Assembly (NCBI GenBank): GCA_903893815.1
Contig: CAITNS010000057.1
Coordinates: forward strand, 1 to 50,276
Source of the DNA: an uncultured Bacteroidota bacterium
GTDB lineage: Bacteria > Bacteroidota > Bacteroidia > B-17B0 > Aurantibacillaceae
Direction: 5' to 3'
DNA: 50,276 nucleotides
The stretch's first letter is position 1. Each line of letters starts with the position of its first letter. Positions 17,241-25,949 of this stretch are shown in pieces. Under the pieces are notes generated by a model that saw nothing but the letters and a program-made list of their open reading frames with translations, did no database searches and was not told the origin of the DNA. The translations under genes and the position numbers were made by a program.

Positions 17241-17248
17241 TAACTTTG
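17241..17248 (+). promoter_or_regulatory. -7 element almost abutting a start codon
   Basis: TAACTTTG matches TAnnTTTG and ends 6 nt before the ATG at 17255, so the transcript would begin at or next to the start codon. No Shine-Dalgarno-like sequence fits in between. Confidence 0.5.
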
Positions 17249-17254
17249 CATTAA

Positions 17255-17629
17255 ATGATTGAAACACAAGAAATAACCAAAACTAAAGTCGAGGTAAAAG
17301 AAGAAGTAAAAACCTTGGAAAGCGAAGAGCGACAAACCATTGTGCATTGCAGTTGCGATGGCGATGGCAATGATGCCTATCGTATTTGGCCAAGCACGTA
17401 TTTAGTAGAACATGGTTCGAATAGAAGAGCGAAATTAATTACCGCCTTTAATATTAGCTTTGCCCCACAATGGACATTAAACGATGGGCGAGGCTTTACC
17501 TTAATTTTTGAAGGATTAAGCAAAGGCTGCAAAAGCTTTGATTTAATTGAGATGATACCACAAGCTGGAGGATTTGAGGTATTTAATATTCCGAGAAACA
17601 ATATGGATGTTTACCAAGTCAGTTTTTAA
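17255..17629 (+). CDS. Hypothetical protein, 124 aa
   Basis: The N-terminal ~30 residues are Glu/Lys-rich (KTKVEVKEEVKTLESEER) and probably disordered. The rest (IVHCSCDGDGNDAYRIWPST, NISFAPQWTLNDGRGFTLIF, FDLIEMIPQAGGFEVFNIPR) is a compact, strand-rich domain with conserved-looking Cys and Trp residues. I do not recognise the family. No signal peptide or membrane segment. The promoter at 17241-17248 would give a leaderless or nearly leaderless mRNA. It lies 43 nt before the alpha/beta hydrolase on the same strand. Confidence 0.65.
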   Translation: MIETQEITKTKVEVKEEVKTLESEERQTIVHCSCDGDGNDAYRIWPSTYLVEHGSNRRAKLITAFNISFAPQWTLNDGRGFTLIFEGLSKGCKSFDLIEMIPQAGGFEVFNIPRNNMDVYQVSF

Positions 17630-17672
17630 AGATTGTTTTTAGCGCACCAAATAATTTTTTTTAAAAAAACAA

Positions 17673-18509
17673 ATGATACAATTACAAAACATAGCTATTG
17701 CAGGCAGCGCCAATAAACACATTTTATTGGATGTGTTTTATAACAACACTGGTGTGGCAAAACCAATTGTTATTTTTTCGCATGGTTTTAAAGGCTTTAA
17801 AGATTGGGGGCATTTTGAAACCGTAGCTAAGCAATTTGCAGATGCAGGTTTTGTATTTATAAAGTTTAATTTTTCACATAACGGTACTACTCCTACCGAC
17901 CCTCTGAATTTGGGTGACTTAGAAGCATTTGGCCATAATAATTATGTAATTGAGCTTGACGATTTAAAATTAGTAATTGATTGGACTTTGGCTGATGAAC
18001 GATTAGAAACTGAGATTGATTCTAATCAATTATTTTTATTAGGTCACAGCCGTGGTGGTGGTATTACTATTTTAAAAGCAGGCGAAGATGAGCGCGTAAA
18101 AAAAATAGTGACTTGGGCATCGGTAAGCGATTTTATAAACAGAAACAAACAACGCACAATTGATACTTGGAAACAAGAAGGAGTTGTGTATGCCATGAAT
18201 GGGCGAACTAAACAAAACATGCCCATGTACTATCAATTTTATCAAACCCTTTTAGATAACAAAGAACGCCTAAACATAAATCACGTTGTTAAGCGATTAC
18301 AAATTCCTTTTTTAATTATTCATGGTACGAGCGACGAAGCAGTGTCATACCATGATGCCGAAGAACTAAAAAAAAGTGCTAAGAAAGGTATTTTATTTAC
18401 CGTCCTCAATGGCGATCATACCTTTGGAGCAAAACATCCATTTAATGGCGTAATGCCTGATGATGCCAAACAGGTTATTGAAAAAACTATCAGCTTTTTA
18501 AAAGAATAA
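17673..18509 (+). CDS. Alpha/beta hydrolase
   Basis: The 278-residue protein has the alpha/beta-hydrolase elements in order: oxyanion region FSHGFKGFKDWGHF, nucleophile elbow LGHSRGGGIT (Ser nucleophile), acid IIHGTSDEAVSY, and His NGDHTFGAKHPF. The FKFNFSHNG segment is seen in cytosolic serine hydrolases of the DUF1749/acyl-peptidase-like groups. No signal peptide, so it acts in the cytoplasm. Substrate unknown. It could be cotranscribed with the 124-aa gene. Confidence 0.88.
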   Translation: MIQLQNIAIAGSANKHILLDVFYNNTGVAKPIVIFSHGFKGFKDWGHFETVAKQFADAGFVFIKFNFSHNGTTPTDPLNLGDLEAFGHNNYVIELDDLKLVIDWTLADERLETEIDSNQLFLLGHSRGGGITILKAGEDERVKKIVTWASVSDFINRNKQRTIDTWKQEGVVYAMNGRTKQNMPMYYQFYQTLLDNKERLNINHVVKRLQIPFLIIHGTSDEAVSYHDAEELKKSAKKGILFTVLNGDHTFGAKHPFNGVMPDDAKQVIEKTISFLKE

Positions 18510-18656
18510 ATAGCTTTTGGGCGTGCCTAAGCATATTTGTGTAAGGATTGAAACGAAAAACGCAGTGCAGTGAAAGCTTGAAGTGAAAGCCTGACGGTGC
18601 CTGTACTAGCTTAATGAGCGGCGCCGAAGTATTGCGACAACAAGACAATAAAATAT
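18510..18656. repeat. Dispersed-repeat-like intergenic DNA
   Basis: The stretch is locally richer in GC than the genes around it. Pieces such as GGCGTGCC, GAAAGCCTGACGG and GAGCGGCGCCGAAGT resemble a family of degenerate Bacteroidota intergenic repeats (also seen at 19560-19700 and 23940-24030). No reading frame or hairpin terminator is convincing. Confidence 0.4.
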
Positions 18657-19256
18657 TTACTTACTAGCGTAATTAATTAACTCAACAGCAATTTCGTTAC
18701 GTCTGTTTACTAGTTCGTAAGGTGGGTTATATCCCAAAAAACTAAATGTATTCCTATGTTCTAGTTTTTCTTTTGCTAAGGCATAGGTTAAAACAGAAGT
18801 GTAGTGTTTAATTTTTTCATCGCTGGCCCAACCATCAAAGCGAATAGCTGCCACAATTTTTTCTTCTTGTTTTTCAAAAGTAATTTTTGAGTTTTTAGGT
18901 TGAGGTAATTGTTCGATTGTATAACCGTCGGGCACCTTAAATAACATTTTAGTTGTATCGCCTAGTTCCATCACTACTGGTGTCGTCATGGCAATTTTCT
19001 GATTCTTTTCGTTATCACCAAATATATAACCAGCCAATATTCTAAAGCCCGAGCCAGATGACTCTTTGTAGCCTTTGCTGGTGAGTTTTACTCCCGAAAA
19101 CAGAGCGGGTTCATACTTTCTAATTTCAAATTGATCATGTACTTCAATTACTTTATAGGCATGTCCTTCTGTTTGTTTAGTGCTTTTAGACACAAACGAT
19201 TGCGTAATAATCATAATCGCTAAAATTAAAATGGTAATAATGATTGTTATTTTCAT
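18657..19256 (-). CDS. SOUL/HBP family heme-binding-like protein
   Basis: The 199-residue protein starts from the ATG at 19256 (MKITIIITILILAIMIITQS); upstream in-frame codons read through repeat-like DNA. The N-terminus is a signal anchor. The body shows YKVIEVHDQFEIRKYEPALF, SGSGFRILAGYIFGDNEKNQ, KIAMTTPVVME and MLFKVPDGYTIEQLPQPKN, the order of SOUL-domain proteins. These bind heme or tetrapyrroles in eukaryotes; in bacteria the role is unclear. Probably periplasmic or membrane-anchored. Confidence 0.9.
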   Translation of the reverse strand: MKITIIITILILAIMIITQSFVSKSTKQTEGHAYKVIEVHDQFEIRKYEPALFSGVKLTSKGYKESSGSGFRILAGYIFGDNEKNQKIAMTTPVVMELGDTTKMLFKVPDGYTIEQLPQPKNSKITFEKQEEKIVAAIRFDGWASDEKIKHYTSVLTYALAKEKLEHRNTFSFLGYNPPYELVNRRNEIAVELINYASK

Positions 19257-19724
19257 TAATATTAAACACTTAAACACACTTAAATGTTTAAAATAAGTAT
19301 GCCTCCGCTCCGCTGCTATCGCCAGATATATGGGCATATAAAGCTGCCGGCATGCGCACTCCCAAATAACTGCCAATACTTTTGCAGCCAAAAGTAATCA
19401 AAAGCTTATGATTTTGTGATAGGCAATTCCTAAAGGACCGCAGATAAAAATAACCGCTTGCACATGCCTACCCTGCTTTATTTTTACTGCTATTGCTGCA
19501 CAAAAACATAGCCTAAATTCGATCGTTTAATTTTCTAATGTAGATATAGATGCAACTAAAACTCCGAACATAATTTAAACCCGCGTGAGGGATGCAAGCG
19601 GAAAGCCTTTTGGGGTAACTGAGCGGAGCCGAAGTTCAGCAAAAGCTTGTAGCGACAGCCCGGCACCGCTGCCTCTTTTGCGGGGACACGCGCATATACC
19701 CTAAATAATTATTACCTTTACTCG
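19257..19724. repeat. Gene-free region with dispersed repeats
   Basis: No supported gene. From about 19560 to 19700 it has GCGTGAGGGATGCAAGCGGA, AAGCCTTTTGGGG, GAGCGGAGCCGAAG, TGTAGCGACAGCCCGGC and GCGGGGACACGCGC in that order. These are elements I recall from a widely dispersed Bacteroidota repeat. A second GC-rich patch lies at 19300-19400. The repeat sits directly before a truncated hrpB, a plausible recombination site. Confidence 0.5.
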
Positions 19725-20030
19725 ATGCCCTTTGATTACAAAAATACCCAACTACCTATTGCAGAAATTATCCCTGAAGTTCAGCAAAAACTAAAGGACC
19801 ATAACACGGTAATTATTGGCGCACCTCCGGGGGCTGGTAAAAGTGCCTTGCTCCCACTCTGTTTATTTGAAGAGAGCTTTTTAGCTGATAAAAAGATCAT
19901 TATGCTCGAACCACGTCGTTTATCAGCGCGAAGTAATTACATGCGCATAGCTGATTTGTTGGGCGAAGAAGTTAACCAAACTGTTGTTAAGCAAAATAAA
20001 TTTATTACTAAATTGTGGGATTACAACTAG
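19725..20030 (+). pseudogene. hrpB: Truncated HrpB-type ATP-dependent helicase
   Basis: The frame encodes only 101 residues. The first ~85 match the N-terminus of HrpB helicases: LPIAEIIPEVQQKLKDHNTV, Walker A APPGAGKSALLPL, MLEPRRLSARSNYMRIADLL and GEEVNQTV. Full-length HrpB is about 820 residues. After GEEVNQTV the expected GYR(V/I)RFE motif is replaced by KQNKFITKLWDYN and a stop, so the DEAH box and everything after are gone. What follows is 84 nt of spacer and then phoD. Called as a 3'-truncated remnant; a functional 101-aa product is unlikely. Confidence 0.8.
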
Positions 20031-20114
20031 TTTGTTTATCTCATTTTTAGATTAAAAGTTAACAATCCATTAATACACCTTTTTATAATTGTTATTAGAT
20101 TTACAGAAAAAACA

Positions 20115-21656
20115 ATGAGAATTATTACTATTGCTATATTTCTGTTTTTAATCACATATTCTGGGTTTTGTCAAAACAATTTAAATATTGATTCTGAGTT
20201 AATCCCTCATTTAAACAAATCCTTAGCACCATTTTATCATGGCGTAGCTAGTGGCGACCCTACTCAAAACTCGGTAGTTATTTGGTCAAAATTAACCTTA
20301 GATAAAAATATATTAGAAGCTAAAGTAACTTGGGAAATAGCAACCGATATAAACTTTAAACAAAATCATCAAACAGGTACCATTACAACCAATACAAATT
20401 CCGATTTCACCACAAAAATAAATGTTAGCAATTTAAAACCTTACACGGCTTACTATTATCGTTTTTCATATGATAATAATAATATCTATTCAATTGTTGG
20501 TCAAACCAAAACCTTGAGCAATCATTTAAACACATCAACCATTGCATTTGCATCCTGCAGTAATTATGAATGGGGCTACTTTAATAATTATCGTTTTATG
20601 GCCGAAGATAAAGCAATTGATATGGTAGTTCATTTAGGTGATTATATTTATGAATATGCCGTTGGCAAATATGGAGATACTACCATTGGCCGATTGAATG
20701 TACCCAATAAAGAAATAATTACCTTAAGCGATTACCGCACCCGTTATTCGCTGTACCGTTTAGATAAAGACTTGATGAAATTACATCAGTTAAAACCTTT
20801 TATGACAACTTGGGACGATCACGAAATTGCAAACAATGCCTATGTAGACGGTGCTCAAAATCATCAAGCTAATGAAGGTGATTGGTATGCGCGCAAGGCA
20901 GCAGCCACTAAAGCCTATTACGAATGGCTTCCTGTAAATAAAAAACCAGAGAGTCATTTATACCGTTCGTTTTCTATTGGTAAACTAATTAACCTGGTAT
21001 TACTCGATACTCGCATTGAAGGACGAACAATGCAAGTTGATAGCTCTGCGGCTATTAATTTTTTAGATACAACGCGCAGCATTTTAGGTAAAGAACAATA
21101 TAACTGGCTAACAAACACCTTAGATAAGTCTTTTAGCTGGAATATTATTGGCAACCAAGTGCCTTTTGGCCCTATGTTTCAACCAGATAAAATAAAAGGT
21201 GCTACATACATGGACGGCTGGGATGGATATCCCTATGAACGTGAAAAATTTGTCAACTACTTAAAAAACACTCAACTCAAAAACATAGTCATTGTCACTG
21301 GAGATTACCATTCATCGTTTGCAATGGAAACGGATTTGCAGGGTACTCAGGATACAAGCGATAATGTTGCCATTGAATTTGTGGTCACCAGTATTACATC
21401 TGCCAATGATGATGAGTATGCCAACGCCAAAGAAGTAGCGGAAGCCAAAGAACTCTATTTAAAAAATAATCCTCACATGAAATATTGCAATAATGAAGAT
21501 CACGGCTATCTTGTTTTAAAAGTGAGTAAGGACGAATTGATTGCTGAATTTAATTATGCCAGCACTGTTAAAAAACCAGAAGCTACCAAAATAACCGAAA
21601 AAGTGTACCACATTAAATCAGGTTCATCCGTTTTGGTAGATAAAACAAAAAAATAA
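20115..21656 (+). CDS. phoD: PhoD-like alkaline phosphatase/phosphodiesterase, secreted
   Basis: The 513-residue protein has a signal peptide (MRIITIAIFLFLITYSGFCQ). PhoD enzymes hydrolyse phosphate mono- and diesters outside the cytoplasmic membrane. The N-terminal Ig-like domain contains FYHGVASGDPTQNSVVIWSK and AYYYRFSYDN; the metallophosphatase core has FASCSNYEWGYFNNY, MVVHLGDYIYEY, MTTWDDHEIANNAY and VIVTGDYHSSF, supplying the metal-binding Asp, Asn and His. Cys in FASC is the expected metal ligand. Length is normal. A helicase remnant precedes it; no Pho-box was identified. Confidence 0.9.
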   Translation: MRIITIAIFLFLITYSGFCQNNLNIDSELIPHLNKSLAPFYHGVASGDPTQNSVVIWSKLTLDKNILEAKVTWEIATDINFKQNHQTGTITTNTNSDFTTKINVSNLKPYTAYYYRFSYDNNNIYSIVGQTKTLSNHLNTSTIAFASCSNYEWGYFNNYRFMAEDKAIDMVVHLGDYIYEYAVGKYGDTTIGRLNVPNKEIITLSDYRTRYSLYRLDKDLMKLHQLKPFMTTWDDHEIANNAYVDGAQNHQANEGDWYARKAAATKAYYEWLPVNKKPESHLYRSFSIGKLINLVLLDTRIEGRTMQVDSSAAINFLDTTRSILGKEQYNWLTNTLDKSFSWNIIGNQVPFGPMFQPDKIKGATYMDGWDGYPYEREKFVNYLKNTQLKNIVIVTGDYHSSFAMETDLQGTQDTSDNVAIEFVVTSITSANDDEYANAKEVAEAKELYLKNNPHMKYCNNEDHGYLVLKVSKDELIAEFNYASTVKKPEATKITEKVYHIKSGSSVLVDKTKK

Positions 21657-21869
21657 AACAAGTTCTAATGCTTACCAAAATACTTTGCTGCCACTACAGC
21701 GAAGGATTTTTTTATACATAAAGTGACTTTGTTTTTGTGAAAAAATTACCAATAATCTTTTTTGGCTTGTCCCTCCTCCGTCGGGTCGAGCTTTCGTCAA
21801 GTCACGCCTTGGATTGTTTTGACAATTCTGGGCTGCCAAAGTAATTGATAACTTCTTTATCGTAAAAAA

Positions 21870-23732
21870 CTACTCTCTGTAAAGCACAAACTTTTGAGAA
21901 GTGATGTGTTTATCATCCAATACAATTTTTATAAAATAAATTCCATTTTTAAAATCTTCCAATGGTATTTGTAAAATTGGTTCTGTTGTTTTTTGCACCA
22001 AAAGTAATTTACCAAACTCATCATATACCTCTATCTTTTTTTCGTTCACTAATTCTTTAAAATCAATCGTTAAAAAATCACTAACAGGGTTGGGAAACAA
22101 CTGAAAATGATTTTTAACCAACTCTTCAATACCAACACAACTCTCTACAGCTATTAACACGACTTTATAGTTTGAACAACCATTTAGTGTTCCAGTAACG
22201 ACTGAGAAAAAAGTAGAAGTAGGCGAAACAACAATAGTTCCAGTTGTTTGCCCGGTGCTCCATGAATAGGCGCTTGCACCAGTCACTTTAATGGTGTCGG
22301 TTTGGCCACTGCAAATCGTATCTTGATCAACCATTAAAGTTGGTAGCGGTATTACCGTAATTGTTTGTGTATGCGCAGCACTAATACCAAAAGCATTAGA
22401 GGCAGTTAATGAAATGGTATAAACACCAGCCGTTGGAAAATTAGCAATCACATGTTGCAAATTTGAGGTGCTTGGTAATGCCCCTGGCAGTGACCAGTTC
22501 CATGCCGAAGGACCGTTAGTAGTATTATCTGTAAAGGTTAAAGTTTGACCAGCACATACTGTATTGCTCAACGCTGTGAAATTAGCTACAGGGGGCGTGT
22601 TTGTTAAAGCATCGTTTCGCGTATACCAAATGGGTGAAGTCCAAATAATATTGCCATCGGCTTGTGTAATTTTTAAATAGTAGTAATACGAACTGTTATT
22701 TGCTAAGTTATGTGTATAAGATAAACTGGCCGTATTAGTAACCGTTGTTAAAACCGTTGGGTTGGCACCACTACCAGGCATACCGTAATAAACCACGATA
22801 GACGAAACCGTTTCCGACACATCAGCATCAGTAACCGAAGCCACTAAGGTGGGTGTTCCTGAATAAGAAAGCATACTACCCATCGGATTATTTTTAATGG
22901 TAAAATTTACTTTGGTATTCCAATCATCCGAACTATAAAAACGCATGTGTCTGAAAGCATCTAAAATATCGCTGCGTGTTAAACTTGTCGCCATTACTAC
23001 CAAACGACCAGCAGTTTGTTTACCAAAAACTGAGTTATGCGAATCATGATCTAAACCAACACCTAGATGGTACCCTCTTTTTAAGGCATCGTTATAACGA
23101 GTAATGTAATTTCCGGTTGATGGATTAGAATAGGTACTATTGGTAGAATTAGCCGGGCCATTGCGTGCCGCTAAACCAACAATAGCATTATCCGCACTTA
23201 AATTAACAGCCGTTGTAAATAAATTATCATAATCCGTATTAGCGGGGTGCGCTAAATAGCCAAAGGCATTAGGTTGCTCATTAATTTTATTCCAAAGCTT
23301 AGCATAATCGTTTTTAGCCACATACACATCATAACCAGTATTATCCCAACCAATTAACGAATCGCAACCATACACAATCACATGGCCTCCGCCCGAAATA
23401 ATACCCCACTCCATACCATACAATGCCACAAACGAACTAGTAGTGGCAGTTAATGCATCGGCAATACCTTGGTAGTAATTCATGGGGTTGGTCATGCCAG
23501 CCGCATAATGGTTATGTTCAGAAATGCCATAAAAATCAATATGCTGAGCGTTTTTAGCATAATTAAAAGCCTGCAAAGGTTTGGTCATATTAGAGGTAGC
23601 GCTATCTTGGTTACCATCCGAATACGAGGAGTGAGCGTGAATGTTACCAAAATAATAATTATAGGTTTGAGCTTTAATGCCTATGGTAATTGAAAGGATA
23701 AACAATAAAGAAAGGGCAATATTTTTTTTCAT
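21870..23732 (-). CDS. Secreted PHP-domain protein with PKD and T9SS sorting domain
   Basis: The 620-residue protein begins with a signal peptide (MKKNIALSLLFILSITIGIK). The first ~280 residues are a PHP-like metallophosphoesterase: NIHAHSSYSDGNQD, IDFYGISEHNHYAAG, MEWGIISGGGHVIVYG and HLGVGLDHDSHNS give His/Asp metal ligands. Then come an Ig-like part and a PKD domain (PVANFTALSNTVCAGQTLTF, WNWSLPGALPS), a second Cys-paired segment, and a C-terminal type A sorting domain (LFPNPVSDFLTIDF to KFVLYRE) for the type IX secretion system. It is therefore probably exported to the surface. Substrate unknown; PHP domains include phosphatases and nucleases. Confidence 0.88.
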   Translation of the reverse strand: MKKNIALSLLFILSITIGIKAQTYNYYFGNIHAHSSYSDGNQDSATSNMTKPLQAFNYAKNAQHIDFYGISEHNHYAAGMTNPMNYYQGIADALTATTSSFVALYGMEWGIISGGGHVIVYGCDSLIGWDNTGYDVYVAKNDYAKLWNKINEQPNAFGYLAHPANTDYDNLFTTAVNLSADNAIVGLAARNGPANSTNSTYSNPSTGNYITRYNDALKRGYHLGVGLDHDSHNSVFGKQTAGRLVVMATSLTRSDILDAFRHMRFYSSDDWNTKVNFTIKNNPMGSMLSYSGTPTLVASVTDADVSETVSSIVVYYGMPGSGANPTVLTTVTNTASLSYTHNLANNSSYYYYLKITQADGNIIWTSPIWYTRNDALTNTPPVANFTALSNTVCAGQTLTFTDNTTNGPSAWNWSLPGALPSTSNLQHVIANFPTAGVYTISLTASNAFGISAAHTQTITVIPLPTLMVDQDTICSGQTDTIKVTGASAYSWSTGQTTGTIVVSPTSTFFSVVTGTLNGCSNYKVVLIAVESCVGIEELVKNHFQLFPNPVSDFLTIDFKELVNEKKIEVYDEFGKLLLVQKTTEPILQIPLEDFKNGIYFIKIVLDDKHITSQKFVLYRE

Positions 23733-24596
23733 AAAAGAAGTTTCAGTTTCAAGTATAAAGATAAACTATATATTATTAAAGCATTGTTTTTATAGGCTTT
23801 TTAACAGTTTATCAAATCAGAATTCCTTCATTATTAGCTACCTTAAAACATAAGAAAGTATGGCAAGGATTACAATTTTATAATCGGTTTTAGGATTTTG
23901 ATTTAAATGATGAGGGCGTTGATTGTAATGTTTATTATTTGAGCGTGCCGGCGCTGCGCCTATGCTAAAACTTCAACTCAAATTAAAACATCGATTGAAA
24001 AACGTGCGTGGGCCTGCCAAAAATGCGAGCAGATGAAGCATTGAATTGAGAAAACAAGATTTTAGTATAGTGCAACAGAATGTAAAAATCGTTGTTTTTC
24101 AAGAGTTGGGTTGAGCATATTTTTGGCTTGTCTTTTTTGATTACTTTTTTCAACAAAGGAAAAAAGTAAAGAGATTAATTTAAGAAGAAGTGTCACGCCA
24201 AGAAGTGATTGGTTCTTTTTTATGGTAAAAAAAAGAATGAAATTAATTTGGTTAACAAAAAAAGTAAGGAGATAATTTGAAGAAGTAATGACCCCGATTA
24301 CTATCGGGAGCTTCACCTCCTAAAGTTAGTTCGCTATAACGTTAAATAAAAATCCGTCTACTTCGGTAGAGGAATTTTCTTACTTTCCGATACAAAATTT
24401 AACTTTGTAGTATTGAAAGCTCTCACGGCACTTTTGTAACACAGAAATGCGACAAGGTTTAACACGTTTCAAGTGTGTTGGAGTTTGTGCAAATATGTTC
24501 ATAACCTTAAAATTTTCCCTGTTCATAACTTTCAATTGTGTGCTATTATGATGGTCGCTATAAATATCAAAAATACCACTTTACATTGTATTAATT
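23733..24596. other. Long intergenic region at the core/island boundary
   Basis: No supported gene in 860 nt. A GC-rich dispersed-repeat patch lies near 23940-24030 (GAGCGTGCCGGCGCTGCGCC and GTGCGTGGGCCTGCC). CCCGATtactATCGGG (24293-24308) is a small hairpin of a kind common in Bacteroidota. AAAATCC/GGAATTTT around TCTAC-TTCG-GTAGA (24347-24380) is a terminator-like hairpin with a T-run on the minus strand. A minus-strand frame at 24062-24316 was rejected as low-complexity. Base composition becomes visibly more AT-rich beyond this region. Confidence 0.5.
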
Positions 24597-24711
24597 ACGA
24601 CAAGCTTGTCAACACAGTAAATTTTAATTGATTTTAAGCAATTTTGTGTCATAATAATTAAAACTCAAAACCCATGAAAAAATATCATTCTCAAAAGTAG
24701 CAGTCATTTCG
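24597..24711 (+). pseudogene. Promoter and 5' remnant of a DUF6717 gene (inverted duplicate of 38250-38363)
   Basis: The palindrome GACAAGCTTGTC (24599-24610), a -7-like CAATTTTG (24639-24646), GTGTCATAATA and then ATG at 24674 with MKKYHSQK followed by a stop. The same ordered elements, on the opposite strand, form the promoter and start of the intact gene ending at 37948. Compared with that gene, this copy has a one-base deletion after the fifth codon and a stop after eight codons, so it is a broken 5' fragment. Homology fades about 35 nt after the ATG. Confidence 0.75.
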
Positions 24712-24875
24712 TAATTTAAAGTTAGCAAATAACCTAACCAATTTTGATAATTACTTTGATTCTTTTTAAAAATTCAGAATGAAGTTCCAAAAATTGGCAA
24801 AAAAAGGAATTTAAAATTTAAACATTCAAATGCATATATTTATTTAATTCAAAAACAACCTACTTGATAAGACCT

Positions 24876-25778
24876 ATGATTAATAGAAACAATATAGAAA
24901 TAGTAAAATTTATGATTCCAGCTGTAATTGATTGCTGCAGAGATGATGGCAATAATTTACTAGCAGGATCGAATTATTTTCTAAATGCAAGGACAAGTGA
25001 TAACAAAAAAATAGGAACAGTAAAACCATCTGTTTTTTCTATTAATGAAATTGAAAAATTACTTACTAAATTAAATATTTTTATTTCTTTGAATGATGTT
25101 ATTTCAGGTGCTTTTATTAATTCTGAAATTTTAAAAATTAGAGGTATAGATGAAAAACAATTTATCTTAAATGTTTTAAAATTAGCATTGAAAAATCCAA
25201 AATTAACAATCGAGACTGATTCAATTATTAGGAGCGATGAATACTTGCTTAAATATTCTGAAAGATTAACATTAGAAGATATCCAAATGTTTTGGAAAAC
25301 AATGTTGGATTATGAAATATTATATTTAATACATGGCATTAAGGACCTTGGGTTTGGCGAATGGAATAATTTTGGTATTGGTATATACAATAAATTAGCA
25401 ACGACAGATAACAAGTCGCCCATTTTCAATGAGGTTAACAAAATTTTAACTTATATTTTATTTCCTCATGATTTGATTTATCCAAATACTATTAAGGATG
25501 AAAGCAAATTTAGAATTAACTTCGCAAATGATATTTTAGAAATAAAATATATTGATCTTGATTCAACTCGCTTTGATAGCCTTAAGCAATTACTCGATTA
25601 TTTATATAAAACATACCTATACAAAATTTTACCAAAATTCTCTTATGAAAAAAATTGGGTTCTCGAGCATGATGGTTGTTTTATAAGAAAAGATTTTAAT
25701 AATAAAGCACTAAGTTTAATTGACTTAGGTATTGAAGACGGTACAGAATTAAATTTATTTAAATTAATTAAATTATAA
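24876..25778 (+). CDS. Unknown protein with ubiquitin-like (beta-grasp) C-terminus
   Basis: The 300-residue protein starts at ATG 24876 (a TTG four codons earlier is possible). I do not recognise the N-terminal ~210 residues, which are Ile/Lys/Asn-rich and mainly helical (LEDIQMFWKTMLDYEILYLI). The last ~80 residues look like a beta-grasp fold: strand DILEIKYIDLD, helix FDSLKQLLDYLYKTYL, WVLEHDGCFIRKD, and the closing ALSLIDLGIEDGTELNLFKL. The pattern LxDLGIxDGTxLxL is typical of YukD/ubiquitin-like domains. There is no terminal Gly-Gly, so conjugation is not indicated. It lies 171 nt upstream of the DUF3127-ATPase pair and is probably transcribed separately. Confidence 0.7.
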   Translation: MINRNNIEIVKFMIPAVIDCCRDDGNNLLAGSNYFLNARTSDNKKIGTVKPSVFSINEIEKLLTKLNIFISLNDVISGAFINSEILKIRGIDEKQFILNVLKLALKNPKLTIETDSIIRSDEYLLKYSERLTLEDIQMFWKTMLDYEILYLIHGIKDLGFGEWNNFGIGIYNKLATTDNKSPIFNEVNKILTYILFPHDLIYPNTIKDESKFRINFANDILEIKYIDLDSTRFDSLKQLLDYLYKTYLYKILPKFSYEKNWVLEHDGCFIRKDFNNKALSLIDLGIEDGTELNLFKLIKL

Positions 25779-25898
25779 AGGGAATTAGAATTAATTCGAA
25801 ACTTCAAGATAAAAATTATATAATTTTCAAATACTCCAAATTGTGCGCATTTTAGACCATAACTTGAATAATTTGACATCCTACTTTAGTTAAAATGA

Positions 25899-25934
25899 TG
25901 TGCAGAAAGATTGCACAACAATTATATAATTTTG
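25899..25934 (+). promoter_or_regulatory. TGTGCA-N7-TGCACA operator with -7 element, before the DUF3127 gene
   Basis: TGTGCA at 25899-25904 and TGCACA at 25912-25917 form a perfect dyad with a 7-nt centre. Nine nucleotides later a TAATTTTG (25927-25934) matches the -7 consensus. The start codon is at 25950. The same operator at the same distance occurs at 39684 and 46479, so a shared regulator is likely. The operator covers the place where a -33 element would lie. Confidence 0.75.
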
Positions 25935-25949
25935 ATAAAAATCTAAAAA

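Noticed and set aside
24062-24316. Minus-strand 84-aa frame in the long intergenic region
   Set aside because: Composition is hydrophobic and repetitive, it overlaps a dispersed hairpin, and no ribosome site or promoter was seen; probably chance.
24320-24345. Integron attC-like site (GTTAGTT ... TATAACG)
   Set aside because: The R' and R'' core motifs do not fit the consensus and no cassette structure or integrase is present.
24500-24560. Two GTTCATAAC direct repeats as an operator
   Set aside because: Short, AT-rich, and not placed before a clear promoter; likely coincidental.
25842-25849. Extra operator TGTGCGCA upstream of the DUF3127 gene
   Set aside because: It resembles the TGTGCA half-site but lacks the N7 spacing and the second half, so it was not counted with the three true dyads.
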